Assembly: GCA_015523125.1 (NCBI GenBank) | Contig: WAKX01000029.1 | Location: 1 to 64,000, forward strand | DNA: 64,000 nt | Origin: DHVE2 group archaeon | GTDB lineage: Archaea; Thermoplasmatota; Thermoplasmata; Thermoplasmatales; Aciduliprofundaceae | Reading direction: 5' to 3' | Shown: piece after piece, positions 16,104 to 23,743 of the stretch | How the letters are laid out: each line of letters opens with the position of its first letter | How positions within the stretch are numbered: position 1 is the first letter of the stretch | Program-made: the position numbers and the translations under genes | Notes under the pieces: generated by a model | Databases searched by the model: none | The model's input: only the letters and a program-made list of their open reading frames with translations | Told to the model about the DNA's origin: nothing

Positions 16104-16970
16104 ATGGTTGAAAAGGTGAAAAGCGGGATACCGGGCCTCGACAGGATAACCGATGGCGGATTGAATAAGAATTCTTCCGTGGTGATTATCGGTTCCACGG
16201 GCGCAGGAAAAACCACATTCGCCACGCAATTCATTCGCAGGGGATTGATAGAAGGGAAAGAGTGTATATTCATAAGCTTGGATGAAAACAAAGAGCAAAT
16301 AATAAGGGATGCCCTGGACATGGGCTGGGACGAAATTCTTTACTACATTCAGGAGGAGAAATTAGTTTTCGTGGATGCCAGTGGGAAAGAATTCAGCACG
16401 TTCATAAAGAAAGAGCTTCCGGATTTTGTGTCTTCGTGGAAAAGCGCAAATGCGAGGGTTGCCATAGACCCGCTAACTCCTGTGGTATGGGCGAATCCCG
16501 CGAGGTACACCCAGCGAGAACTTCTCTCCTTCATGCTCAAAGAGTTGAGAAAAGTCGGGACCTTAGTGGCCACGTTGGAGGAGCACGGCCCGCCTGATTT
16601 GTCATCCCCTGAAACTGTTATTCCCATGTACCTTGCGGATTCGGTGATTCATCTTAAATACCGGGCGGGAGAGAATTTTAACCGTATGATAAAGGTAGTT
16701 AAGATGAGGGGAAGCAGGCACAGTGAAGACTACTACAAATATCGGATAATCCCCGGACTGGGGCTGGTGGTATTCTCGCCTCTAAAAGCTCTTGAGAGGA
16801 AGAGGGACCGCGTTATACAATTAGAAAAATTGGTGCTTTCGAGGATGAGAAATGAGTCGCCGGTGGTTATAAATCGAGTTAAGAAGATGCTCAAGAACAT
16901 CGAGGATGATGACATAGAGAACATAGAATTGGATGAGCTCGCCGCTTCGATCACCGAGGCGTTCCTATGA
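16104..16970 (+). CDS. RecA/KaiC-like (RadA paralogue type) ATPase
   Basis: About 288 residues, one RecA-type ATPase domain. VKSGIPGLDRITDGGLNKNSSVVIIGSTGAGKTTFATQFI is the typical KaiC/Rad55-like opening, with Walker A GSTGAGKTT (about residue 35). Walker B is ARVAIDPLTPV. About 60 mostly charged helical residues follow. Such archaeal proteins are often signalling or DNA-associated ATPases; no specific role is known here. GTG at 16101 and ATG at 16104 are both possible. TTAAATTTAAATA at 16069-16081 supports a leaderless mRNA. The last 4 bases (ATGA) overlap the downstream winged-helix gene. Confidence 0.88.
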   Translation: MVEKVKSGIPGLDRITDGGLNKNSSVVIIGSTGAGKTTFATQFIRRGLIEGKECIFISLDENKEQIIRDALDMGWDEILYYIQEEKLVFVDASGKEFSTFIKKELPDFVSSWKSANARVAIDPLTPVVWANPARYTQRELLSFMLKELRKVGTLVATLEEHGPPDLSSPETVIPMYLADSVIHLKYRAGENFNRMIKVVKMRGSRHSEDYYKYRIIPGLGLVVFSPLKALERKRDRVIQLEKLVLSRMRNESPVVINRVKKMLKNIEDDDIENIELDELAASITEAFL

Positions 16971-17629
16971 GCCTTCAAGATCTGGAAAGAAAGATAAAGG
17001 AATCGAAGGGTGAAGAAATATACGGGCTTCATATATTTTCCAATAAAAACAGGAGAGAAGTGTTCAGGGAATTGACGAGGCTGCCGTGCAGAACATCCTC
17101 TTCCATCGGAAAATCGCTGGGCATGGATGCGAGGGTGGTTGAGTGGCATCTGAAGAAGATGAAAAATGTGGGGTTCGTGGATGAGTGGAAAGATAAGAGG
17201 AGATATTACTACGTCCTCGGCTTGGTGGACCCCATTGATTTGCCTTTTTTCAAAGCTCTGAACTCCAAAGATGCCCGCATTATAATAATGTATGCCATAA
17301 ACGGATGCAGGAAAATTTCTGATATTCCTGTGGCGAGATCATCATTTTACCGCCATGTAAAGCTTTTTCAGGAGTGTGGGATAATAGAAGTTGGAGGTGC
17401 GAGTGGATCTTATATATGCCCGACTGAGAAGCTCAAAAAAATGGTGGAAAGGTACGAAACTCTTGGGATGAACTATAAAAGGGAAATAGTGAAAAAACTC
17501 GAAGTGGAAGGTTTTCATGTGAATGTTCTGGGAGTTGTTAAGAACGAACTGAAATTGGAAATCACTGGCATGGAAAATTTTAACATGGGGGTGTTCATTT
17601 CTCCCATATACACGGCGATGGAGGTATGA
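16967..17629 (+). CDS. Winged-helix transcriptional regulator (two HTH segments)
   Basis: 220 residues. An ArsR-like winged helix spans about 20-80 (NRREVFRELTRLPCRTSSSIGKSLGMDARVVEWHLKKMKNVGFV), and a second HTH-like segment about 95-150 (KISDIPVARSSFYRHVKLFQECGIIEV). The C-terminal 70 residues may be a sensing or dimer domain. It is coupled by 4-base overlaps to the KaiC-like ATPase upstream and to rpiA downstream. The gene pair may form an ATPase-controlled regulator, but the target genes are unknown. Confidence 0.82.
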   Translation: MSLQDLERKIKESKGEEIYGLHIFSNKNRREVFRELTRLPCRTSSSIGKSLGMDARVVEWHLKKMKNVGFVDEWKDKRRYYYVLGLVDPIDLPFFKALNSKDARIIIMYAINGCRKISDIPVARSSFYRHVKLFQECGIIEVGGASGSYICPTEKLKKMVERYETLGMNYKREIVKKLEVEGFHVNVLGVVKNELKLEITGMENFNMGVFISPIYTAMEV

Positions 17630-18312
17630 GTATGGATGTGGAAGAGCTCAAAAGGTTGGCTGGCGAGAAAGCGGCGGAAAGGGTAAAAGATGGAATGGTC
17701 GTGGGCTTGGGGACTGGAAGCACCGTTAAATACACCATATTAAAACTCGGAGAAATGGTAAAAGAAGGCTTGGATATAGTGGCGGTTCCCACGTCTAAGG
17801 CTACGGAAAAGCTGGCAAAGGAGATGGGTATAAAATTAGCAAACCTCGACGATTTTGAGCGCATCGATTTAACTATAGATGGTGCGGACGAGGTGGATGC
17901 CAATTTGAATCTCATCAAAGGTGGTGGCGGAGCTTTGCTCAGGGAGAAGATGATTGCGTATTACTCAAATTACGAAATCATAGTTGTGGACGAGAGAAAA
18001 ATCAGCAATGTGCTCGGCTCATTTCCTCTGCCTGTAGAAGTGGTGAAATTCGGCTACAAAAGGACCATGAGAACCCTCAAAACCATGGGGTGCACTCCGG
18101 AAATAAGGAGAAAAAACGGAGATATCTTCGTGACGGATAACGGAAATCACATAGTTGATTGCAAATTTGCGGAGATACGCAACCCCGAAGAAATAGAAGT
18201 GGAGATTAACATGGTGCCGGGAGTTGTGGAAAACGGAATATTTGCGAATCTCGCCAATGAGGTTATAGTGGGAACAAAAAATGGAATAGAGGTGCTGAAA
18301 TCACGCAAGTGA
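17626..18312 (+). CDS. rpiA: Ribose-5-phosphate isomerase A
   Basis: Interconverts ribose 5-phosphate and ribulose 5-phosphate. 228 residues, the usual RpiA length, with VGLGTGSTVKYTI (phosphate loop), TIDGADEVD (catalytic Asp/Glu), LIKGGGGALLREKM and VVDERK (catalytic region), all diagnostic of RpiA. It starts with ATG overlapping the stop of the winged-helix gene (ATGA); an ATG two codons later is possible. Its stop overlaps the gene on the other strand by 12 bases. Its linkage to a KaiC-like ATPase and a regulator is not a standard pentose pathway arrangement. Confidence 0.96.
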   Translation: MSMDVEELKRLAGEKAAERVKDGMVVGLGTGSTVKYTILKLGEMVKEGLDIVAVPTSKATEKLAKEMGIKLANLDDFERIDLTIDGADEVDANLNLIKGGGGALLREKMIAYYSNYEIIVVDERKISNVLGSFPLPVEVVKFGYKRTMRTLKTMGCTPEIRRKNGDIFVTDNGNHIVDCKFAEIRNPEEIEVEINMVPGVVENGIFANLANEVIVGTKNGIEVLKSRK

Positions 18313-18660
18313 TTCCAGCTCTTTTATTAACTTCTCTATCTTCTTTATTTCTCCTTCTAAATCTTTTTCGATTTCTGCAATTATCTTCGGAAATGGTTTC
18401 GCTAGACGATATCCGTGAACAGGCCTACCCTTCCCTTCTTTCTTTATGTCTCTCTTTGTGATCCACCCTTTCTCTCGAAGATACTTCATAGCAATGCTCA
18501 CTTCAGGCTGTCTCAAATCGGTATTTTTCTCAATTTCTATTGATTTAACTTCATCTCTACTTTTCATGTAAACGAGGGTTCTAGCCACATTCCTGGGTAA
18601 TCCTGCCCTTTGTAATACTTCAGCGAGTTTTTCATCTTCTTTAGTGAAACCTTCTTTCAT
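18301..18660 (-). CDS. Winged-helix (MarR/TrmB-like) transcriptional regulator
   Basis: 119 residues. A winged helix covers about 15-90 (LPRNVARTLVYMKSRDEVKSIEIEKNTDLRQPEVSIAMKYLREKGWI, then a wing with KGRPVHGYRL), followed by a C-terminal coiled coil (IAEIEKDLEGEIKKIEKLIKELE) for dimerisation. This layout is common among small archaeal DNA-binding regulators. GAGGTGAT precedes the ATG, and TATATATA lies at 18692-18703. The divergent queH gene shares a 9-base motif at its start, which may be this regulator's site. Confidence 0.85.
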   Translation of the reverse strand: MKEGFTKEDEKLAEVLQRAGLPRNVARTLVYMKSRDEVKSIEIEKNTDLRQPEVSIAMKYLREKGWITKRDIKKEGKGRPVHGYRLAKPFPKIIAEIEKDLEGEIKKIEKLIKELESLA

Positions 18661-18902
18661 ATTATCACCTCAAAAGAGAGATTGCCATATCCTATATATA
18701 ATTTTCTAAATTCAAAGCAAAATCTTTAAACGGAATTTGTAAAAAACGAAAAAGTTGTAAAATCGCACATTTGCATAAACTTGCATGGTCATCCAAAATT
18801 TAACCATTTTTAATTTTCAAACTTATAAATTTTTATGGTTTCAATTTTAAATCTCCTCAGTAGAGGGGATAATTATATTTAGATTGCCACATTCTCCAAA
18901 CT
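18661..18902. promoter_or_regulatory. AT-rich divergent regulatory region
   Basis: 242 bases without a gene. It holds TATA elements for both flanking genes (18692-18703 minus; 18873-18881 plus). AGATTGCCA occurs twice, at 18679-18687 and 18881-18889, each immediately downstream of the respective TATA box. TTGCAT is directly repeated near 18772-18787. An imperfect long inverted repeat (AAAATTTAACCAT ... ATGGTTTCAATTTT) spans about 18797-18850, and a CCTC-AGTA-GAGG hairpin is near 18854-18866. Confidence 0.5.
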
Positions 18903-19448
18903 ATGCGGTTATTGCTTCACGCTTGCTGTGCCCCTTGCTTAATGGCCCCTTACAAATATCTGAGCCAAGAGAATGAGGTGGTGGTTTTCTGGTATAACCC
19001 GAACATCCAGCCTTACAGGGAGTATTTGCGGCGATTGAAGGCGTTCAGGGAATATACTAAAAGAGAGGATATAAAAACGATAGAGGATCTGAGTTATTCC
19101 CTCGAAGATTGGCTTGCTAAGGCGGCAATGCTGAGCAAAAAGAGCAATGTTCTTAGATGCAGATACTGTTACGCGGAACGCCTTTACAAAGTTGCCATGT
19201 ACGGGAAGATGCACGGTTTTGACGCATTCTCCACCACACTTCTCCTCGCTCCTTATCAGAAGCATGAATTAGTCAAAGAAATAGGTGAAAAAATCGGAAA
19301 AAAGGCGGGAATCGATTTTTATTACGAGGACATGAGGAAGTGGTTCAACGAAGGAGAAGAGATGGCAAGAAAAGCGGGAATTTACCGACAGGGTTACTGC
19401 GGGTGCGTGTTCAGCGAAGCGGACCGATATTGGAGGGACAACCCCTAA
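18903..19448 (+). CDS. queH: Epoxyqueuosine reductase QueH (DUF208)
   Basis: 181 residues with the QueH signature: LLHACCAPCLMAPY (CC..C) at the N-terminus, CRYCYAERL in the middle (CxxC), and YCGCVFSEADRYW near the C-terminus. These cysteines bind a [4Fe-4S] cluster and a second metal. In bacteria QueH makes the last step of queuosine in tRNA as a non-homologous replacement for QueG. Archaea generally make archaeosine at another tRNA position, so the role here is uncertain: queuosine salvage or another deazapurine. A TATA box 22-30 bases upstream indicates a leaderless start. Confidence 0.88.
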   Translation: MRLLLHACCAPCLMAPYKYLSQENEVVVFWYNPNIQPYREYLRRLKAFREYTKREDIKTIEDLSYSLEDWLAKAAMLSKKSNVLRCRYCYAERLYKVAMYGKMHGFDAFSTTLLLAPYQKHELVKEIGEKIGKKAGIDFYYEDMRKWFNEGEEMARKAGIYRQGYCGCVFSEADRYWRDNP

Positions 19449-19478
19449 ATTAAAATATTTCAAATACATGCCAAAGGC

Positions 19479-19862
19479 ATGAAGGTGCTGGAGGGAGTGT
19501 TCGTATTCTTCGCCATAATGTTTCTATTGCTCTCTGCAATTTTCTTCATAGCGGCCTTCTCGCCCTTTTCCCTCGACATACTGGTGGAGGCGGTGGTTCT
19601 GCTTCTTATCGCCATGGTTTTTTTCTTCCTCTACTATCGCTCGGAGAAAATGGAGGCAAACAGGCCCGTGGAGGTGTATCAGGATGTAAATATAAGCACT
19701 TCCAAGGACCTTGCGGGGGAGGCGGAGCTTCACGACCTGAAATGTAAGCATTGCGGGGCCACTTTAACTGCGGAAGATATTAAGATAACTGATGCTGGGG
19801 TGATTGTGAAATGTCCATACTGCGGAGCGGTTTATCGGTTGGAAGAAGAGCCCAAGTGGTGA
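19479..19862 (+). CDS. Small membrane protein with C-terminal zinc ribbon
   Basis: 127 residues. Two membrane segments fill residues 1-52 (VFVFFAIMFLLLSAIFFIAAFSPF and ILVEAVVLLLIAMVFFFLYY). A short linker leads to a zinc ribbon at about 85-120: CKHCGATL and CPYCGAVYRL. Both termini would lie in the cytoplasm. The stop overlaps the GTG start of the DUF2207-like gene by 4 bases (GTGA), and that gene overlaps the radical-SAM gene by 4 bases. The three are one translationally coupled operon, so this protein may be a membrane or metal-handling partner of the Cys-rich system. No family name is recognised. Confidence 0.82.
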   Translation: MKVLEGVFVFFAIMFLLLSAIFFIAAFSPFSLDILVEAVVLLLIAMVFFFLYYRSEKMEANRPVEVYQDVNISTSKDLAGEAELHDLKCKHCGATLTAEDIKITDAGVIVKCPYCGAVYRLEEEPKW

Positions 19863-21379
19863 TTGTTCTTATTCTCTTTGGATTCACGTTCCTTTCGAGT
19901 TTCACTCATGGGGCCGAGTATTCATTTTCTCTCGACAAGGAATACGTGGACGTTGCGTTGAACAAGAACGGGACCGCGTGGATTTTTTATCATTTCGAAT
20001 TTACCAATTACGGAGACGGCTTCAACGTGGTGGATATAGGAATGCCCAACGAGGACTACGATTTATTATCTGCGAAAGCAAGCGTGAAGATAGGTAATTC
20101 CTCATACACACCTGTTTACGATATACGACCATCTGAGTACGTGCATCCCGGTGTGGAAGTGCATATCAATGCTTATTCCGCATCGCCAATTTTCCTTAAT
20201 TTCTCCATACTTTGCGACCGGATGATTTACGAGAGCCCCGAGAACACCAGCATGGCCAGTGTGGTTTTCAGACCCACTTGGTTTGACACGGATTATCAGA
20301 TAGGTGCGACTCATGATTTGCGAATACGAATTATCTTGCCAGAAGGTATGCACTCACTGGAAAACACATCTTGGTACAACAAGAAATGGACAAATACCGA
20401 AAATGTAAATGGAAGGCTCGCGGTTGTGTGGCATTACACCAACGTGAATCCAAATGCCATAGCCAACGGAAATTACGATATCGGGATAGGATTTCCCAAG
20501 AAGTACGTTAATAAATACTACGTGAAGAGCGCATCGAATGATTTTTACTCTTTTTTCTCGGATTTAGCGGATCTCATGTGTCTTTTAAGCCCCGTGATAA
20601 TCTTTGCGCTGTTCTTTTTCCTGATGATATACGCTTCAAACAGGGCCAAGAAGGATTATTTCCGCCCAGTTCTAACCACTCCAGGTGCAGGCCCGCGCAC
20701 CGGTTTAACGGCTCCCGAGGCTGCTGTCGTTTTGGAAGTTCCTCTGGATCGGGTCATCGCCATGGTTGTTTACGGAATGCTCAAAAAGGGCATACTCGAG
20801 GAGAAAGAGGACGGAAGGTTCGAAGCGATTAATCCTTACATAGCGGACAGGGATTACGAGAAAGATTTTCTCGCCGCTTTGAAAGAAGATGGGCACTTCG
20901 ATGAGAAACTCATTAAAAAGGCTTTAGTGAATCTTATCAAATCGGTGGAAAAGAAAGTTCGCGGGTTCAGCGTAGGTGCCACCAGAAAATATTACAAGGA
21001 TATCGTGGAGAAAGCGTGGGAAGAGGTGAAGAGCGCCACGAACCCAGAGGATATTAAAAAGGCCATAGACAAATACGGTCAATGGCTTCCGGCTTCTGAG
21101 AATTACGATGATTACGTGAACACATATTTCTTCCCAATTTATATGCCCGCGTCATCTTCCAACACTTCTTTATCCCCTCCTCCAGATGTTGCCGATGCAG
21201 TTAGGGGTTATGTGGGTTCTATAAGCATTGCATCTCAAAATGTGGTTTCCGATGTGCAGCAGTTAACGAAGGATGTGACGTACATGGTTCATCCCCCAAC
21301 ATACTCCACGGGCTCCGGAGGAACAGGATGTGCATGTGCTTGCGCGTGCGCCTGCGCCTGTGCGGGAGGTGGAAGATGA
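19859..21379 (+). CDS. DUF2207-like membrane protein ending in (Cys-Ala)x6
   Basis: 506 residues from the GTG at 19859, which gives a clean signal peptide (VVIVLILFGFTFLSSFTHG); the frame opens earlier, inside the upstream gene. Residues about 22-225 are an outside beta-rich domain like DUF2207, one membrane segment follows at about 240-262 (LLSPVIIFALFFFLMIYAS), then a cytoplasmic domain with a winged-helix-like part (LTAPEAAVVLEVPLDRVIAMVVYGMLKKGILEE). The last 16 residues are six Cys-Ala pairs (491-502) then GGGR. With one membrane span after the signal peptide, this tail lies in the cytoplasm. The next gene, overlapping by 4 bases, encodes a radical-SAM/SPASM enzyme, so the tail is a plausible modification or metal-cluster site. 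Confidence 0.85.
   Translation: MIVLILFGFTFLSSFTHGAEYSFSLDKEYVDVALNKNGTAWIFYHFEFTNYGDGFNVVDIGMPNEDYDLLSAKASVKIGNSSYTPVYDIRPSEYVHPGVEVHINAYSASPIFLNFSILCDRMIYESPENTSMASVVFRPTWFDTDYQIGATHDLRIRIILPEGMHSLENTSWYNKKWTNTENVNGRLAVVWHYTNVNPNAIANGNYDIGIGFPKKYVNKYYVKSASNDFYSFFSDLADLMCLLSPVIIFALFFFLMIYASNRAKKDYFRPVLTTPGAGPRTGLTAPEAAVVLEVPLDRVIAMVVYGMLKKGILEEKEDGRFEAINPYIADRDYEKDFLAALKEDGHFDEKLIKKALVNLIKSVEKKVRGFSVGATRKYYKDIVEKAWEEVKSATNPEDIKKAIDKYGQWLPASENYDDYVNTYFFPIYMPASSSNTSLSPPPDVADAVRGYVGSISIASQNVVSDVQQLTKDVTYMVHPPTYSTGSGGTGCACACACACACAGGGR
21329..21364 (+). repeat. Twelve-codon (Cys-Ala)x6 repeat
   Basis: Six Cys-Ala dipeptide codons in a row at the 3' end of the membrane-protein gene. The cysteines use both TGT and TGC and the alanines use all four GCN codons. 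The repeat is therefore kept at protein level and is not recent DNA slippage. The DNA alternates purine and pyrimidine for most of its length. Confidence 0.9.
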
Positions 21380-22695
21380 TGTTCAAGAAGGTTGAAGATG
21401 TGAAGGAAGGTATATATCATTTCAGGGGCAAGGGTGAGTACGAGGGAATGCGTTTTCATCTTAGGGTGGATAGCAAGGATAGGGGAGTTCTAATTATAAA
21501 TGCTTCCCGAATGTTGCTGTTGAACGAGACTGGAATAGAGTACGCCATGCTCATCTTAGAGGGATTGAGCGACAAAGAAATCGTTAAGAGAATAAGAAAG
21601 AGATACCGGGTGAAAAAAGAAACGGCTATGAGGGATTTGAAGGAGTTCAAAGAGGAATTGAAATCCGCTATAAGCTGTGAGGAGATAGTTTCCGGAGTGC
21701 ATGTGAATTTAGAAGAAATATACAAAGGGCAGAAAGCCCCGTACAGGATGGATTTAGCCCTTACTTATCATTGCAATAACAATTGCATTCATTGCTACAA
21801 CAATCGGAGAGATTCGGAAGAGCTAAGCACGGAGCAGTGGAAAAAAGTTCTTGATATTCTCTGGGAGATTGGGATACCACATATTGTTTTCACGGGCGGA
21901 GAACCAACTATGCGAGACGATTTGCCAGAGCTGATTGCTCATGCAGAAAAAAATGGGCAGATCACGGGATTGAATACCAACGGGAGAAAACTGAAAGATA
22001 AAGAATACCTCGAAAAATTAATTGCCTCCGGATTAGATCACGTGCAGATAACGCTCGAATCCCTCAATCCGAAGACGCACGAGTTAATCACGAGAATCCC
22101 CGGCTCCTTCGAAGAGACGTTGCAGGGGATAAAAAATGCAATTTCTTCTGGAATATATCTGGTGACTAATACAACAATAATGGCCGAGAACAAGGATGAA
22201 ATCATTCCCACAATCGAGTTCCTCAGGGATTTGGGTGTGAAGCACATTGCGGTGAACAGCATAATCCGCTCCGGCCGAGGCATTAACGCGCATGCGGTGG
22301 GCTACGAGGAATTGAGGGATATCTTGGAGAAGGGTCGTGAGTTGGGAGTGCTTGGAGGATTCGAATTCCGCTGGTACACGCCCACTCCCTATTGCAAGTT
22401 GAACCCCATGGAGATGGGCTTGGGGATGAAATCCTGCACTGCGTGCCGTCTAAACATGGCAATCGAACCTAATGGGGATGTGCTCCCGTGCCAGAGTTAT
22501 TACTCGCCCCTGGGAAACATACTCCGGGATAAATTCGAGAATATATGGAACGCACCGCTATGCAAAAGCATAAGGAACAGAGATTACGTGCCCGATGAAT
22601 GCAAAACCTGTCCTCTATTGGGTGTTTGCGGCGGGGGCTGCCCGCTGTCGTGGAAGGCGGGAGATTACGTGTGCACCGATTCCCTATCTACCTGA
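21376..22695 (+). CDS. Radical SAM/SPASM peptide-modifying enzyme with PqqD-like N-terminal domain
   Basis: About 440 residues from ATG at 21376 (ATGATG, GGAGGTG upstream, overlapping the previous stop). Residues 1-95 resemble PqqD/RRE peptide-recognition domains (ILIINASRMLLLNETGIEYAMLILEGLSDKEIVKRI is the PqqD pattern; first residues approximate). The radical SAM core has CNNNCIHC at about 134-141 and FTGGEPTMRDD. The SPASM region (about 350-435) has CTACR, PNGDVLPCQ, LGNI, and CKTCPLLGVCGGGCP, which bind auxiliary Fe-S clusters. Such enzymes install crosslinks, thioethers or other changes in peptides. The likely substrate is the (Cys-Ala)x6 tail encoded immediately upstream; heme-d1-type or tungsten-cofactor maturation are alternatives. 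Confidence 0.92.
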   Translation: MMFKKVEDVKEGIYHFRGKGEYEGMRFHLRVDSKDRGVLIINASRMLLLNETGIEYAMLILEGLSDKEIVKRIRKRYRVKKETAMRDLKEFKEELKSAISCEEIVSGVHVNLEEIYKGQKAPYRMDLALTYHCNNNCIHCYNNRRDSEELSTEQWKKVLDILWEIGIPHIVFTGGEPTMRDDLPELIAHAEKNGQITGLNTNGRKLKDKEYLEKLIASGLDHVQITLESLNPKTHELITRIPGSFEETLQGIKNAISSGIYLVTNTTIMAENKDEIIPTIEFLRDLGVKHIAVNSIIRSGRGINAHAVGYEELRDILEKGRELGVLGGFEFRWYTPTPYCKLNPMEMGLGMKSCTACRLNMAIEPNGDVLPCQSYYSPLGNILRDKFENIWNAPLCKSIRNRDYVPDECKTCPLLGVCGGGCPLSWKAGDYVCTDSLST

Positions 22696-23367
22696 TTTTT
22701 TTGCGATTACCCAGAAGGTTGGAAGGTAGAAGATTTCCACATCTTTTTTCTCAATTGCGTATCCTTCATTTTTCAGGAAATTTACCTCGAATTCGACCAT
22801 CTTTTCCATTTCTCTGTGCGTGGTATATAGGGGAATTGTTCCCACCATGAAATCATCGGTGAATTCTTTCACAAGCGATGGAAGTTTTATGCCCATGTCA
22901 GGGTCGCCGCCCCTCTCCTTAATCATCTTCCTCGTGTTTTCCACTATTTCTCCAATCCATGATGGTGAATAAACCGCGCCCTTCCAGTATGGTTCGGCGA
23001 AGAATATCACGTATTTTTTGGCCACACGGAACATCTCTTTTATTATTCCCTTCGGGTTTTTATTCCACATCAAAAGGTAATTTCCGTAGGCGATGTCGAA
23101 ATGATCATCCCTGAAAGGTATATTTTCCCCTTTGGCGAGAATAGCTTTGAATCCTCTTCTCCTTGCGCATTCCACGGAATCGGGATCGGAATCTATTCCC
23201 GTGACATCTAAAAGGGAGTTCAGGTTGGACATTATGTATCCGCAGCCGCATCCGATTTCAACGACAGTCCTTGCGTCATTTGCGTTCTCCCTAATCATGT
23301 ATTTTTGCCATTCTTCGAGCCATTGGGCCTGCATCCTCTGCAAGTACTCAGGAATCGTGCCGCTCAT
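22684..23367 (-). CDS. Class I SAM-dependent methyltransferase
   Basis: 227 residues, a Rossmann-fold methyltransferase: motif I VVEIGCGCGYIMSNL (about residue 36), acidic motif II VTGIDSDPDSVECARR, and IPFRDDHFDIAYGNYLLMW as motif IV region. The substrate is not evident. It is transcribed away from the HTH/zinc-ribbon gene across a 46-base shared promoter, and its 3' end overlaps the radical-SAM/SPASM gene on the other strand by 12 bases. It is not in the same operon as the (Cys-Ala)x6 locus but could still belong to the pathway. Confidence 0.88.
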   Translation of the reverse strand: MSGTIPEYLQRMQAQWLEEWQKYMIRENANDARTVVEIGCGCGYIMSNLNSLLDVTGIDSDPDSVECARRRGFKAILAKGENIPFRDDHFDIAYGNYLLMWNKNPKGIIKEMFRVAKKYVIFFAEPYWKGAVYSPSWIGEIVENTRKMIKERGGDPDMGIKLPSLVKEFTDDFMVGTIPLYTTHREMEKMVEFEVNFLKNEGYAIEKKDVEIFYLPTFWVIAKKSGR

Positions 23368-23382
23368 AAGCTTAGAGGGAAA

Positions 23383-23393
23383 ACATATTAAAC
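23383..23393. promoter_or_regulatory. Shared bidirectional TATA element
   Basis: ACATATTAAAC sits 16-26 bases from the methyltransferase start and 21-31 bases from the HTH/zinc-ribbon start. The whole divergent gap is 46 bases, so one AT-rich element probably serves both directions. Confidence 0.45.
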
Positions 23394-23413
23394 ACTTTTT
23401 CTTCTCATAAAGT

Positions 23414-23686
23414 ATGAAGACCCGCAGGGAGAGGATTGCGGAGCTGCTTCACAATGGGGATCTTTCGCCCACCGAGATTTCGAAAATTATGGAAATTTCG
23501 GTTAAAGATGTTTTGGAGGATTTGAGGCACATTTCCAAATCTAAAAAATTCGGAGAAATGAGGATTCTTCCAGCTCGATGCCTGAAATGCGGTTACGTTT
23601 TTAGCCCTGAGATTAAGATTCCCACCAAGTGTCCAAAGTGCAAGAGCACGTGGATTCAAGAGCCAAGGTTCATTCTGGTGAAATAA
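23414..23686 (+). CDS. Transcriptional regulator with HTH and zinc ribbon (COG3357 type)
   Basis: 90 residues: an HTH at about 5-50 (RERIAELLHNGDLSPTEISKIMEISVKDVLEDLRHIS) and a zinc ribbon at about 55-80 (CLKCGYVFSPEIKIPTKCPKC). This is the COG3357 family of predicted archaeal regulators. It lies 57 bases upstream of sufC, which has its own TATA box, so it may sense metal or Fe-S status for the suf genes; this is inference from position only. Confidence 0.85.
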   Translation: MKTRRERIAELLHNGDLSPTEISKIMEISVKDVLEDLRHISKSKKFGEMRILPARCLKCGYVFSPEIKIPTKCPKCKSTWIQEPRFILVK

Positions 23687-23743
23687 TTTTACCCTGCCTA
23701 AAACTCGGAGAATTGATAAATACTCAGCGGGCATAATCCAATT

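Noticed and set aside
19811-19858. Upstream ATG for the (Cys-Ala)x6 protein
   Set aside because: It lies deep inside the upstream gene and spoils the signal peptide; the GTG at 19859 with 4-base overlap is better.
21329-21364. Alternating purine-pyrimidine tract as a Z-DNA element
   Set aside because: Alternation is broken several times and follows simply from Cys-Ala codons.
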